This document shows, in pieces, positions 1-15,500 of a stretch of DNA of 64,000 nt (the first letter of the stretch is position 1; the number at the start of each line of letters is the position of its first letter). The position numbers were made by a program, and so were the translations under genes. The notes beneath the pieces were generated by a model. It made no database searches, was not told the DNA's origin, and worked only from the letters and a program-made list of their open reading frames with translations. Source of the DNA: Bathymodiolus brooksi (lineage: Eukaryota; Mollusca; Bivalvia; Mytilida; Modiolidae); NCBI GenBank assembly GCA_963680875.1, contig OY804577.1:148942196-149006195 (forward strand). Direction: 5' to 3'.

Positions 1-3000
1 CATTCCGTGTGATATTTATTGTATGTTTCCTGGTGTCTAAGTGGTACTCTTAGTGTTAACATTCCGTGTGATATTTATTGTATGTTTCCTGGTGTCTAAG
101 TGGTACTCTCAGTGTTAACATTCCGTGTGATATTTATTGTACGTTTCATGGTGTCTAAGTGGTACTCTCAGTGTTAACATTCCGTGTGATATTTATTGTA
201 CGTTTCCTGGTGTCTAAGTGGTACTCTCAGTGTTAACATTCCGTGTGATATTTATTGTACGTTTCCTGGTGTCTAAGTGGTACTCTCAGTGTTAACATTC
301 CGTGTGATATTTATTGTACGTTTCCTGGTGTCTAAGTGGTACTCTCAGTGTTAACATTCCGTGTGATATTTATTGTATGTTTACTGGTGTCTAAGTGGTA
401 CTGTCAGTGTTAACATTCCGTGTGATATTTATTGTATGTTTCCTGGTGTCTAAGTGGTACTCTCAGTGTTAACATTCCGTGTGATATTTATTGTATGTTT
501 CCTGGTGTCTAAGTGGTACTCTCCGTGTTACCATTCCGTGTGATATTTATTGTATGTTTCCTGGTGTCTAAATGGTACTCTCAGTGTTAACATTCCGTGT
601 GATATTTATTGTATGTTTACTGGTGTCTAAGTGGTACTCTCAGTGTTAACATTCCGTGTGATATTTATTGTATGTTTCCTGGTGTCTAAGTGGTACTCTC
701 AGTGTTAACATTCCGTGTGATATTTATTATATGTTTCCTGGTGTCTAAATGGTACTCTCAGTGTTAACATTCCGTGTGATATTTATTGTATGCTTACTGG
801 TGTCTAAGTGGTACTCTCAGTGTTAGCATTCCGTGTGATATTTATTGTATGTTTCCTGATGTCTAAGTGGTACTCTCCGTGTTACCATTCCGTGTGATAT
901 TTATTGTATGTTTCCTGGTGTCTAAATGGTACTCTCAGTGTTAACATTCCGTGTGATATTTATTGTATGTTTACTGGTGTCTAAGTGGTACTCTCTGTGC
1001 TAACATTCCGTGTGATATTTATTGTACTTTTCCTGGTGTCTAAGTGGTACTCTCAGTGTTAGCATTCCGTGTGATATTTATTGTAAGTTTACTGGTGTCT
1101 AAGTGGTACTCTCAGTGTTAACATTCCGTGTGATATTTATTGTATGTTTACTGGTGTCTAAGTGGTACTCTCAGTGTTAACATTCCGTGTGATATTTATT
1201 GTACGTTTCCTGGTGTCTAAGTGGTACTCTCAGTGTTAACATTCCGTGTGATATTTATTGTATGTTTCCTGGTGTCTAAGTGGTACTCTCAGTGTTAACA
1301 TTCCGTGTGATATTTATTGTACGTTTCCTGGTGACTAAGTGGTACTCTCAGTGTTAACATTCCGTGTGATATTTATTGTATGTTTCCTGGTGTCTAAGTG
1401 GTACTCTCAGTGTTAACATTCCGTGTGATATTTATTGTATGTTTCCTGGTGTCTAAGTGGTACTCTCAGTGTTAGCATTCCGTGTGATGTTTATTGTACG
1501 TTTCCTGGTGTCTAAGTGGTACTCTCAGTGTTAACATTCCGTGTGATATTTATTGTATGTTGACTGGTGTCTAAGTGGTACTCTCAGTGTTACCATTCCG
1601 TGTGATATTTATTGTATGTTTCCTGGTGTCTAAGTGGTACTCTCAGTGTTAACATTCCGTGTGATATTTATTGTACGTTTCCTGGTGTCTAAGTGGTACT
1701 CTCAGTGTTAACATTCCGTGTGATATTTATTGTATGTTTCCTGGTGTCGAAGTGGTAATCTCAGTGTTAACATTCCGTGTGATATTTATTGTATGTTTCC
1801 TGGTGTATACGTTGTACTCTCAGTGTTAACATTCCGTGTGATATTTATTGTATGTTTCCTGGTGTCTAAGTGGTACTCTCAGTGTTAACATTCCGTGTGA
1901 TATTTATTGTATGTTTCCTGGTGTCTAAGTGGTACTCTCAGTGTTAACATTCGTGTGATATTTATTGTATGTTTCCTGGTGTCTAAGTGGTACTCTCAGT
2001 GTTAACATTCGTGTGATATTTATTGTATGTTTCCTGGTGTCTAAGTGGTACTCTCAGTGTTAACATTCCGTGTGATATTTATTGTATGTTTCCTGGTGTC
2101 TAAGTGGTACTCTCAGTGTTAACATTCCGTGTGATATTTATTGCGTGTTTACTGGTGTCTAAGTGGTACTCTCAGTGTTAACATTCCGTGTGATATATAT
2201 TGTATGTTTACTGGTGTCTAAGTGGTACTCTCAGTGTTAACATTCCGTGTGATATTTATTGTATGTTTCATGGTGTCTAAATGGTACTCTCAGTGTTAGC
2301 ATTCCGTGTGATATTTATTGTATGTTTCCTGGTGTCTAAGTGGTACTCTCAGTGTTAACATTCCGTGTGATATTTATTGTATGTTTCATGGTGTCTAAGT
2401 GGTACTCTCAGTGTTAACATTCCGTGTGATATTTATTGTACGTTTCCTGGTGTCTAAGTGGTACTCTCTGTGTTAACATTCCGTGTGATATTTATTGTAT
2501 GTTTCCTGGTGTCTAAGTGGTACTCTCAGTGTTAACATTCCATGTGATATTTATTGTATGTTTCCTGGTGTCTAAGTGGTACTCTCAGTGTTAACATTCC
2601 GTGTGATATTTATTGTACGTTTCCTGGTGTCTAAGTGGTACTCTCAGTGCTAACATTCCGTGTGATATTTATTGTATGTTGACTGGTGTCTAAGTGGTAC
2701 CCTCAGTGTTACCATTCCGTGTGATATTTATTGTATGTTTCCTGGTGTCTAAGTGGTACTCTCAGTGTTACCATTCCGTGTGATATTTATTGTACGTTTC
2801 CTGGTGTCTAAGTGGTACTCTCAGTGTTAACATTCCGTGTGATATTTATTGTATGTTTCCTGGTGTCGAAGTGGTACTCTCAGTGTTAACATTCCGTGTG
2901 ATATTTATTGTATGTTTCCTGGTGTCTACGTTGTACTCTCAGTGTTAACATTCCGTGTGATATTTATTGTATGTTTCCTGGTGTCTAAGTGGTACTCTCA

Positions 3001-6000
3001 GTGTTAACATTCCGTGTGATATTTATTGTATGTTTCCTGGTGTCTAAGTGGTACTCTCAGTGTTAACATTCCGTGTGATATTTATTGTATGTTTCCTGGT
3101 GTCTAAGTGGTACTCTCAGTGTTAACACTCCGTGTGATATTTATTGTACGTTTCCTGGTGTCTAAGTGGTACTCTCAGTGTTAACATTCCGTGTGATATT
3201 TATTGTATGTTTCCTGGTGTCTAAGTGGTACTCTCAGTGTTAACATTCCGTGTGATATTTATTGTATGTTTCCTGGTGTCTAAGTGGTACTCTCAGTGTT
3301 AACATTCCGTGTGATATTTATTGTATGTTTCCTGGTGTCTAAGTGGTACTCTCAGTGTTAACATTCCGTGTGATAATTATTGTATGTTTACTGGTGTCTA
3401 AGTGGTACTCTCAGTGTTAACATTCCGTGTGATATTTATTGCGTGTTTACTGGTGTCTAAGTGGTACTCTCAGTGTTAACATTCCGTGTGATATATATTG
3501 TATGTTTACTGGTGTCTACGTGGTACTCTCTGTGTTAACATTCCGTGTGATATTTATTGTATGTTTCATGGTGTCTAAATGGTACTCTCATTGTTAACAT
3601 TCCGTGTGATATTTATTGTATGTTTACTGGTGTCTAAGTGGTACTCTCAGTGTTAACATTCCGTGTGATATTTATTGTACGTTTACTGGTGTCTAAGTGG
3701 TACTCTCAGTGTTACCATTCCGTGTGATATTTATTGTATGTTTACTGGTGTCTAAGTGGTACTCTCAGTGTTAACATTCCGTGTGATATTTATTGTACGT
3801 TTCCTGGTGTCTAAGTGGTACTCTCAGTGTTAACATTCCGTGTGATATTTATTGTATGTTTCCTGGTGTCTAAGTGGTACTCTCAGTGCTAACATTCCGT
3901 GTGATATTTATTGTACGTTTCCTGGTGTCTAAGTGGTACTCTCAGTGTTAACATTCCGTGTGATATTTATTGTATGTTTACTGGTGTCTAAGTGGTACTC
4001 TCAGTGTTAACATTCCGTGTGATATTTATTGTATGTTTCCTGGTGTCTAAGTGGTACTCTCAGTGTTAACATTCCGTGTGATATTTATTGTATGTTTCCT
4101 GGTGTCTAAGTGGTACTCTCCGTGTTACCATTCCGTGTGATATTTATTGTATGTTTCCTGGTGTCTAAGTGGTACTCTCAGTGTTAGCATTCCGTGTGAT
4201 ATTTATTTTATGTTTACTGGTGTCTAAATGGTACTCTCAGTGTTAACATTCCGTGTGATATTTATTGTATGTTTCCTGGTGTCTAAGTGGTACTCTCCGT
4301 GTTACCATTCGTGTGATATTTATTATATGTTTCCTGGTGTCTAAATGGTACTCTCAGTGTTAACATTCCGTGTGATATTTATTGTATGCTTACTGGTGTC
4401 TAAGTGGTACTCTCAGTGTTAACATTCCGTGTGATATTTATTGTACGTTTCCTGGTGTCTAAGTGGTACTCTCAGTGTTAACATTCCGTGTGATATTTAT
4501 TGTATGTTTCCTGGTGTCTAAGTGGTACTCTCAGTGTTAACATTCCGTGTGATATTTATTGTACGTTTCCTGGTGTCTAAGTGGTACTCTCAGTGTTAAC
4601 ATTCCGTGTGATATTTATTGTATGTTTACTGGTGTCTAAGTGGTACTCTCAGTGTTAACATTCCGTGTGATATTTATTGTATGTTTCCTGGTGTCTAAGT
4701 GGTACTCTCAGTGTTAGCATTCCGTGTGATATTTATTGTACGTTTCCTGGTGTCTAAGTGGTACTCTCAGTGTTAACATTCCGTGTGATATTTATTGTAT
4801 GTTGACTGGTGTCTAAGTGGTACTCTCAGTGTTACCATTCCGTGTGATATTTATTGTATGTTTCCTGGTGTCTAAGTGGTACTCTCAGTGTTAACATTCC
4901 GTGTGATATTTATTGTACGTTTCCTGGTGTCTAAGTGGTACTCTCAGTGTTAACATTCCGTGTGATATTTATTGTATGTTTCCTGGTGTCGAAGTGGTAC
5001 TCTCAGTGTTAACATTCCGTGTGATATTTATTGTATGTTTCCTGGTGTCTAAGTGGTACTCTCAGTGTTAACATTCCGTGTGATATTTATTGTATGTTTC
5101 CTGGTGTCTAAGTGGTACTCTCAGTGTTAATATTCGTGTGATATTTATTGTATGTTTCCTGGTGTCTAAGTGGTACTCTCAGTGTTAACATTCCGTGTGA
5201 TATTTATTGTATGTTTACTGGTGTCTAAGTGGTACTCTCAGTGTTAACATTCCGTGTGATATTTATTGTATGTTTCCTGGTGTCTAAGTGGTACTCTCAG
5301 TGTTAGCATTCCGTGTGATATTTATTGTATGTTTCCTGGTGTCTAAGTGGTACTCTCAGTGTTAACATTCGTGTGATATTTATTGTATGTTTTCTGGTGT
5401 CTAAGTGGTACTCTCAGTGTTAACATTCCGTGTGATATTTATTGTATGTTTCCTGGTGTCTAAGTGGTACTCTCAGTGTTAACATTCCGTGTGATATTTA
5501 TTGTACGTTTCCTGGTGTCTAAGTGGTACTCTCAGTGTTAACATTCCGTGTGATATTTATTGTATGTTTCCTGGTGTCTAAGTGGTACTCTCAGTGTTAA
5601 CATTCCGTGTGATATTTATTGTACGTTTCCTGGTGTCTAAGTGGTACTCTCAGTGTTAACATTCCGTGTGATATTTATTGTATGTTTACTGGTGTCTAAG
5701 TGGTACTCTCAGTGTTAACATTCCGTGTGATATTTATTGTATGTTTCCTGGTGTCTAAGTGGTACTCTCAGTGTTAGCATTCCGTGTGATATTTATTGTA
5801 CGTTTCCTGGTGTCTAAGTGGTACTCTCAGTGTTAACATTCCGTGTGATATTTATTGTATGTTTCATGGTGTCTAAGTGGTACTCTCAGTGTTAACATTC
5901 CGTGTGATATTTATTGTATGTTTCCTGGTGTCTAAGTGGTACTCTCAGTGTTAACATTCCGTGTGATATTTATTGTACGTTTCCTGGTGTCTAAGTGGTA

Positions 6001-6339
6001 CTCTCAGTGTTAACATTCCGTGTGATATTTATTGTATGTTTCCTGGTGTCGAAGTGGTACTCTCAGTGTTAGCATTCCGTGTGATATTTATTGTATGTTT
6101 CCTGGTGTCTACGTTGTACTCTCAGTGTTAACATTCCGTGTGATATTTATTGTATGTTTCCTGGTGTCTAAGTGGTACTCTCAGTGTTAACATTCCGTGT
6201 GATATTTATTGTATGTTTCCTGGTGTCTAAGTGGTACTCTCAGTGTTAACATTCGTGTGATATTTATTGTATGTTTCCTGGTGTCTAAGTGGTACTCTCA
6301 GTGTTAACATTCCGTGTGATATTTATTGTATGTTTACTG

Positions 6340-9300
6340 GTGTCTAAGTGGTACTCTCAGTGTTAACATTCCGTGTGATATTTATTGTACGTTTCCTGGT
6401 GTCTAAGTGGTACTCTCAGTGTTAACATTCCGTGTGATATTTATTGTATGTTTCCTGGTGTCTAAGTGGTACTCTCAGTGTTAACATTCCGTGTGATATT
6501 TATTGTATGTTTCCTGGTGTCTAAGTGGTACTCTCAGTGTTACCATTCCGTGTGATATTTATTGTATGTTTCCTGGTGTCTAAGTGGTACTCTCAGTGTT
6601 AACATTCCGTGTGATATTTATTGTACGTTTCCTGGTGTCTAAGTGGTACTCTCAGTGTTAACATTCCGTGTGATATTTATTGTATGTTTCCTGGTGTCGA
6701 AGTGGTACTCTCAGTGTTAACATTCCGTGTGATATTTATTGTATGTTTCCTGGTGTCTACGTTGTACTCTCAGTGTTAACATTCCGTGTGATATTTATTG
6801 TATGTTTCCTGGTGTCTAAGTGGTACTCTCAGTGTTAACATTCCGTATGATATTTATTGTATGTTTCCTGGTGTCTAAGTGGTACTCTCAGTGTTAACAT
6901 TCGTGTGATATTTATTGTATGTTTCCTGGTGTCTAAGTGGTACTCTCAGTGTTAACATTCGTGTGATATTTATTGTATGTTTCCTGGTGTCTAAGTGGTA
7001 CTCTCAGTGTTAACATTCCGTGTGATATTTATTGTATGTTTCCTGGTGTCTAAGTGGTACTCTCAGTGTTAACATTCCGTGTGATATTTATTGCGTGTTT
7101 ACTGGTGTCTAAGTGGTACTCTCAGTGTTAACATTCCGTGTGATATATATTGTATGTTTACTGGTGTCTAAGTGGTACTCTCAGTGTTAACATTCCGTGT
7201 GATATTTATTGTATGTTTCATGGTGTCTAAATGGTACTCTCAGTGTTAGCATTCCGTGTGATATTTATTGTATGTTTCCTGGTGTCTAAGTGGTACTCTC
7301 AGTGTTAACATTCCGTGTGATATTTATTGTATGTTTCATGGTGTCTAAGTGGTACTCTCAGTGTTAACATTCCGTGTGATATTTATTGTACGTTTCCTGG
7401 TGTCTAAGTGGTACTCTCTGTGTTAACATTCCGTGTGATATTTATTGTATGTTTCCTGGTGTCTAAGTGGTACTCTCAGTGTTAACATTCCATGTGATAT
7501 TTATTGTATGTTTCCTGGTGTCTAAGTGGTACTCTCAGTGTTAACATTCCGTGTGATATTTATTGTACGTTTCCTGGTGTCTAAGTGGTACTCTCAGTGC
7601 TAACATTCCGTGTGATATTTATTGTATGTTGACTGGTGTCTAAGTGGTACTCTCAGTGTTACCATTCCGTGTGATATTTATTGTATGTTTCCTGGTGTCT
7701 AAGTGGTACTCTCAGTGTTACCATTCCGTGTGATATTTATTGTACGTTTCCTGGTGTCTAAGTGGTACTCTCAGTGTTAACATTCCGTGTGATATTTATT
7801 GTATGTTTCCTGGTGTCGAAGTGGTACTCTCAGTGTTAACATTCGTGTGATATTTATTGTATGTTTCTTGGTGTCTACGTTGTACTCTCAGTGTTAACAT
7901 TCCGTGTGATATTTATTGTATGTTTCCTGGTGTCTAAGTGGTACTCTCAGTGTTAACATTCCGTGTGATATTTATTGTATGTTTCCTGGTGTCTAAGTGG
8001 TACTCTCAGTGTTAACATTCCGTGTGATATTTATTGTATGTTTCCTGGTGTCTAAGTGGTACTCTCAGTGTTAACATTCCGTGTGATATTTATTGTATGT
8101 TTCCTGGTGTCTAAGTGGTACTCTCAGTGTTAACATTCCGTGTGATAATTATTGTATGTTTACTGGTGTCTAAGTGGTACTCTCAGTGTTAACATTCCGT
8201 GTGATATTTATTGCGTGTTTACTGGTGTCTAAGTGGTACTCTCAGTGTTAACATTCCGTGTGATATATATTGTATGTTTACTGGTGTCTACGTGGTACTC
8301 TCTGTGTTAACATTCCGTGTGATATTTATTGTATGTTTCATGGTGTCTAAATGGTACTCTCATTGTTAACATTCTGTGTGATATTTATTGTATGTTTACT
8401 GGTGTCTAAGTGGTACTCTCAGTGTTAACATTCCGTGTGATATTTATTGTACGTTTACTGGTGTCTATGTGGTACTCTCAGTGTTACCATTCCGTGTGAT
8501 ATTTATTGTATGTTTACTGGTGTCTAAGTGGTACTCTCAGTGTTAACATTCCGTGTGATATTTATTGTACGTTTCCTGGTGTCTAAGTGGTACTCTCAGT
8601 GTTAACATTCCGTGTGATATTTATTGTACGTTTACTGGTGTCTAAGTGGTACTCTCAGTGCTAACATTCCGTGTGATATTTATTGTACGTTTCCTGGTGT
8701 CTAAGTGGTACTCTCAGTGTTACCATTCCGTGTGATATTTATTGTACGTTTCCTGGTGTCTAAGTGGTACTCTCAGTGTTAACATTCCGTGTGATATTTA
8801 TTGTATGTTTCCTGGTGTCGAAGTGGTACTCTCAGTGTTAACATTCGTGTGATATTTATTGTATGTTTCTTGGTGTCTACGTTGTACTCTCAGTGTTAAC
8901 ATTCCGTGTGATATTTATTGTATGTTTCCTGGTGTCTAAGTGGTACTCTCAGTGTTAACATTCCGTGTGATATTTATTGTATGTTTCCTGGTGTCTAAGT
9001 GGTACTCTCAGTGTTAACATTCGTGTGATATTTATTGTATGTTTCCTGGTGTCTAAGTGGTACTCTCAGTGTTAACATTCCGTGTGATATTTATTGTATG
9101 TTTCCTGGTGTCTAAGTGGTACTCTCAGTGTTAACACTCCGTGTGATATTTATTGTACGTTTCCTGGTGTCTAAGTGGTACTCTCAGTGTTAACATTCCG
9201 TGTGATATTTATTGTATGTTTCCTGGTGTCTAAGTGGTACTCTCAGTGTTAACATTCCGTGTGATATTTATTGTATGTTTCCTGGTGTCTAAGTGGTACT

Positions 9301-12300
9301 CTCAGTGTTAACATTCCGTGTGATATTTATTGTATGTTTCCTGGTGTCTAAGTGGTACTCTCAGTGTTAACATTCCGTGTGATAATTATTGTATGTTTAC
9401 TGGTGTCTAAGTGGTACTCTCAGTGTTAACATTCCGTGTGATATTTATTGCGTGTATACTGGTGTCTAAGTGGTACTCTCAGTGTTAACATTCCGTGTGA
9501 TATTTATTGTACGTTTCCTGGTGTCTAAGTGGTACTCTCAGTGTTAACATTCCGTGTGATATTTATTGTATGTTTCCTGGTGTCTAAGTGGTACTCTCAG
9601 TGTTAACATTCCGTGTGATATTTATTGTATGTTTCCTGGTGTCTAAGTGGTACTCTCAGTGTTACCATTCCGTGTGATATTTATTGTATGTTTCCTGGTG
9701 TCTAAGTGGTACTCTCAGTGTTAACATTCCGTGTGATATTTATTGTACGTTTCCTGGTGTCTAAGTGGTACTCTCAGTGTTAACATTCCGTGTGATATTT
9801 ATTGTATGTTTCCTGGTGTCGAAGTGGTACTCTCAGTGTTAACATTCCGTGTGATATTTATTGTATGTTTCCTGGTGTCTACGTTGTACTCTCAGTGTTA
9901 TCATTCCGTGTGATATTTATTGTATGTTTCCTGGTGTCTAAGTGGTACTCTCAGTGTTAACATTCCGTGTGATATTTATTGTATGTTTCCTGGTGTCTAA
10001 GTGGTACTCTCAGTGTTAACATTCGTGTGATATTTATTGTATGTTTCCTGGTGTCTAAGTGGTACTCTCAGTGTTAACATTCGTGTGATATTTATTGTAT
10101 GTTTCCTGGTGTCTAAGTGGTACTCTCAGTGTTAACATTCCGTGTGATATTTATTGTATGTTTCCTGGTGTCTAAGTGGTACTCTCAGTGTTAACATTCC
10201 GTGTGATATTTATTGCGTGTTTACTGGTGTCTAAGTGGTACTCTCAGTGTTAACATTCCGTGTGATATATATTGTATGTTTACTGGTGTCTAAGTGGTAC
10301 TCTCAGTGTTAACATTCCGTGTGATATTTATTGTATGTTTCATGGTGTCTAAATGGTACTCTCAGTGTTAGCATTCCGTGTGATATTTATTGTATGTTTC
10401 CTGGTGTCTAAGTGGTACTCTCAGTGTTAACATTCCGTGTGATATTTATTGTATGTTTCATGGTGTCTAAGTGGTACTCTCAGTGTTAACATTCCGTGTG
10501 ATATTTATTTTACGTTTCCTGGTGTCTAAGTGGTACTCTCTGTGTTAACATTCCGTGTGATATTTATTGTATGTTTCCTGGTGTCTAAGTGGTACTCTCA
10601 GTGTTAACATTCCATGTGATATTTATTGTATGCTTCCTGGTGTCTAAGTGGTACTCTCAGTGTTAACATTCCGTGTGATATTTATTGTACGTTTCCTGGT
10701 GTCTAAGTGGTACTCTCAGTGCTAACATTCCGTGTGATATTTATTGTATGTTGACTGGTGTCTAAGTGGTACTCTCAGTGTTACCATTCCGTGTGATATT
10801 TATTGTATGTTTCCTGGTGTCTAAGTGGTACTCTCAGTGTTACCATTCCGTGTGATATTTATTGTACGTTTCCTGGTGTCTAAGTGGTACTCTCAGTGTT
10901 AACATTCCGTGTGATATTTATTGTATGTTTCCTGGTGTCGAAGTGGTACTCTCAGTGTTAACATTCGTGTGATATTTATTGTATGTTTCTTGGTGTCTAC
11001 GTTGTACTCTCAGTGTTAACATTCCGTGTGATATTTATTGTATGTTTCCTGGTGTCTAAGTGGTACTCTCAGTGTTAACATTCCGTGTGATATTTATTGT
11101 ATGTTTCCTGGTGTCTAAGTGGTACTCTCAGTGTTAACATTCCGTGTGATATTTATTGTATGTTTCCTGGTGTCTAAGTGGTACTCTCAGTGTTAACATT
11201 CCGTGTGATATTTATTGTATGTTTCCTGGTGTCTAAGTGGTACTCTCAGTGTTAACATTCCGTGTGATAATTATTGTATGTTTACTGGTGTCTAAGTGGT
11301 ACTCTCAGTGTTAACATTCCGTGTGATATTTATTGCGTGTTTACTGGTGTCTAAGTGGTACTCTCAGTGTTAACATTCCGTGTGATATATATTGTATGTT
11401 TACTGGTGTCTACGTGGTACTCTCTGTGTTAACATTCCGTGTGATATTTATTGTATGTTTCATGGTGTCTAAATGGTACTCTCATTGTTAACATTCTGTG
11501 TGATATTTATTGTATGTTTACTGGTGTCTAAGTGGTACTCTCAGTGTTAACATTCCGTGTGATATTTATTGTACGTTTACTGGTGTCTAAGTGGTACTCT
11601 CAGTGTTACCATTCCGTGTGATATTTATTGTATGTTTACTGGTGTCTAAGTGGTACTCTCAGTGTTAACATTCCGTGTGATATTTATTGTACGTTTCCTG
11701 GTGTCTAAGTGGTACTCTCAGTGTTAACATTCCGTGTGATATTTATTGTACGTTTACTGGTGTCTAAGTGGTACTCTCAGTGCTAACATTCCGTGTGATA
11801 TTTATTGTACGTTTCCTGGTGTCTAAGTGGTACTCTCAGTGTTACCATTCCGTGTGATATTTATTGTACGTTTCCTGGTGTCTAAGTGGTACTCTCAGTG
11901 TTAACATTCCGTGTGATATTTATTGTATGTTTCCTGGTGTCGAAGTGGTACTCTCAGTGTTAACATTCGTGTGATATTTATTGTATGTTTCTTGGTGTCT
12001 ACGTTGTACTCTCAGTGTTAACATTCCGTGTGATATTTATTGTATGTTTCCTGGTGTCTAAGTGGTACTCTCAGTGTTAACATTCCGTGTGATATTTATT
12101 GTATGTTTCCTGGTGTCTAAGTGGTACTCTCAGTGTTAACATTCGTGTGATATTTATTGTATGTTTCCTGGTGTCTAAGTGGTACTCTCAGTGTTAACAT
12201 TCCGTGTGCTATTTATTGTATGTTTCCTGGTGTCTAAGTGGTACTCTCAGTGTTAACACTCCGTGTGATATTTATTATACGTTTCCTGGTGTCTAAGTGG

Positions 12301-12585
12301 TACTCTCAGTGTTAACATTCCGTGTGATATTTATTGTATGTTTCCTGGTGTCTAAGTGGTACTCTCAGTGTTAACATTCCGTGTGATATTTATTGTATGT
12401 TTCCTGGTGTCTAAGTGGTACTCTCAGTGTTAACATTCCGTGTGATATTTATTGTATGTTTCCTGGTGTCTAAGTGGTACTCTCAGTGTTAACATTCCGT
12501 GTGATAATTATTGTATGTTTACTGGTGTCTAAGTGGTACTCTCAGTGTTAACATTCCGTGTGATATTTATTGCGTGTTTACTGGT
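6340..12585. repeat. Head-to-tail block duplication in the satellite, period 3,122 bp (two copies)
   Basis: Copy A is about 6,340-9,460 and copy B about 9,462-12,585. Rare variants recur at exactly 3,122 bp: TCTTGG changes at 7,861 and 10,983 and at 8,863 and 11,985; CATGTGATAT at 7,491 and 10,613; the AACACTCC unit near 9,131 and 12,253; GATAATTATT near 9,381 and 12,503. 3,122 bp equals 53 units of 59 bp minus five single-base deletions. The match fails on the left near 6,241/9,363. Positions were read by eye, so breakpoints are good to about one unit. Confidence 0.85.
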
Positions 12586-15500
12586 GTCTAAGTGGTACTC
12601 TCAGTGTTAACATTCCGTGTGATATATATTGTATGTTTACTGGTGTCTACGTGGTACTCTCTGTGTTAACATTCCGTGTGATATTTATTGTATGTTTCAT
12701 GGTGTCTAAATGGTACTCTCATTGTTAACATTCTGTGTGATATTTATTGTATGTTTACTGGTGTCTAAGTGGTACTCTCAGTGTTAACATTCCGTGTGAT
12801 ATTTATTGTACGTTTACTGGTGTCTAAGTGGTACTCTCAGTGTTACCATTCCGTGTGATATTTATTGTATGTTTACTGGTGTCTAAGTGGTACTCTCTGT
12901 TAACATTCCGTGTGATATTTATTGTATGTTTCCTGGTGTCTAAGTGGTACTCTCAGTGTTAACATTCCGTGTGATATTTATTGTATGTTTCCTGGTGTCT
13001 AAGTGGTACTCTCAGTGTTAACATTCCGTGTGATATTTATTGTACGTTTCCTGGTGTCTAAGTGGTACTCTCAGTGTTAACATTCCGTGTGATATTTATT
13101 GTATGTTTCCTGGTGTCTAAGTGGTACTCTCAGTGTTAACATTCCGTGTGATATTTATTGTACGTTTCCTGGTGTCTAAGTGGTACTCTCAGTGTTAACA
13201 TTCCGTGTGATATTTATTGTATGTTGACTGGTGTCTAAGTGGTACTCTCAGTGTTAACATTCCGTGTGATATTTATTGTATGTTTCCTGGTGTCTAAGTG
13301 GTACTCTCAGTGTTAACATTCCGTGTGATATTTATTGTACGTTTCCTGGTGTCTAAGTGGTACTCTCAGTGTTAACATTCCGTGTGATATTTATTGTATG
13401 TTTCCTGGTGTCGAAGTGGTACTCTCAGTGTTAGCATTCCGTGTGATATTTATTGTATGTTTCCTGGTGTCTACGTTGTAATCTCAGTGTTAACATTCCG
13501 TGTGATATTTATTGTATGTTTCCTGGTGTCTAAGTGGTACTCTCAGTGTTAACATTCCGTGTGATATTTATTGTATGTTTCCTGGTGTCTAAGTGGTACT
13601 CTAAGTGTTAACATTCGTGTGATATTTATTGTATGTTTCCTGGTGTCTAAGTGGTACTCTCAGTGTTAACATTCCGTGTGATATTTATTGTATGTTTACT
13701 GGTGTCTAAGTGGTACTCTCAGTGTTAACATTCCGTGTGATATTTATTGTATGTTTCCTGGTGTCTAAGTGGTACTCTCAGTGTTAACATTCCGTGTGAT
13801 ATTTATTGTATGTTTCCTGGTGTCTAAGTGGTACTCTCAGTGTTAACATTCGTGTGATATTTATTGTATGTTTCCTGGTGTCTAAGTGGTACTCTCAGTG
13901 TTAACATTCCGTGTGATATTTATTGTATGTTTCCTGGTGTCTAAGTGGTACTCTCAGTGTTAACATTCCGTGTGATATTTATTGCGTATTTACTGGTGTC
14001 TAAGTGGTACTCTCAGTGTTAACATTCCGTGTGATATATATTGTATGTTTACTGGTGTCTAAGTGGTACTCTCAGTGTTAACATTCGTGTGATATTTATT
14101 GTATGTTTCCTGGTGTCTAAGTGGTACTCTCAGTGTTAACATTCCGTGTGATATTTATTGTATGTTTACTGGTGTCTAAGTGGTACTCTCAGTGTTAACA
14201 TTCCGTGTGATATTTATTGTATGTTTCCTGGTGTCTAAGTGGTACTCTCAGTGTTAGCATTCCGTGTGATATTTATTGTACGTTTCCTGGTGTCTAAGTG
14301 GTACTCTCAGTGTTAACATTCCGTGTGATATTTATTGTATGTTGACTGGTGTCTAAGTGGTACTCTCAGTGTTACCATTCCGTGTGATATTTATTGTATG
14401 TTTCCTGGTGTCTAAGTGGTACTCTCAGTGTTAACATTCCGTGTGATATTTATTGTACGTTTCCTGGTGTCTAAGTGGTACTCTCAGTGTTAACATTCCG
14501 TGTGATATTTATTGTATGTTTCCTGGTGTCGAAGTGGTACTCTCAGTGTTAACATTCCGTGTGATATTTATTGTATGTTTCCTGGTGTCTAAGTGGTACT
14601 CTCAGTGTTAACATTCCGTGTGATATTTATTGTATGTTTCCTGGTGTCTAAGTGGTACTCTCAGTGTTAACATTCGTGTGATATTTATTGTATGTTTCCT
14701 GGTGTCTAAGTGGTACTCTCAGTGTTAACATTCCGTGTGATATTTATTGTATGTTTACTGGTGTCTAAGTGGTACTCTCAGTGTTAACATTCCGTGTGAT
14801 ATTTATTGTATGTTTCCTGGTGTCTAAGTGGTACTCTCAGTGTTAGCATTCCGTGTGATATTTATTGTATGTTTCCTGGTGTCTAAGTGGTACTCTCAGT
14901 GTTAACATTCGTGTGATATTTATTGTATGTTTCCTGGTGTCTAAGTGGTACTCTCAGTGTTAACATTCCGTGTGATATTTATTGTATGTTTCCTGGTGTC
15001 TAAGTGGTACTCTCAGTGTTAACATTCCGTGTGATATTTATTGTATGTTTCCTGGTGTCTAAGTGGTACTCTCAGTGTTAACATTCCGTGTGATATTTAT
15101 TGTATGTTTCCTGGTGTCTAAGTGGTACTCTCAGTGTTAACATTCCGTGTGATATTTATTGTATGTTTCCTGGTGTCTAAGTGGTACTCTCAGTGTTAAC
15201 ATTCCGTGTGATATTTATTGTACGTTTCCTGGTGTCTAAGTGGTACTCTCAGTGTTAACATTCCGTGTGATATTTATTGTATGTTTACTGGTGTCTAAGT
15301 GGTACTCTCAGTGTTAACATTCCGTGTGATATTTATTGTATGTTTCCTGGTGTCTAAGTGGTACTCTCAGTGTTAGCATTCCGTGTGATATTTATTGTAC
15401 GTTTCCTGGTGTCTAAGTGGTACTCTCAGTGTTAACATTCCGTGTGATATTTATTGTATGTTTCCTGGTGTCTAAGTGGTACTCTCAGTGTTAACATTCC

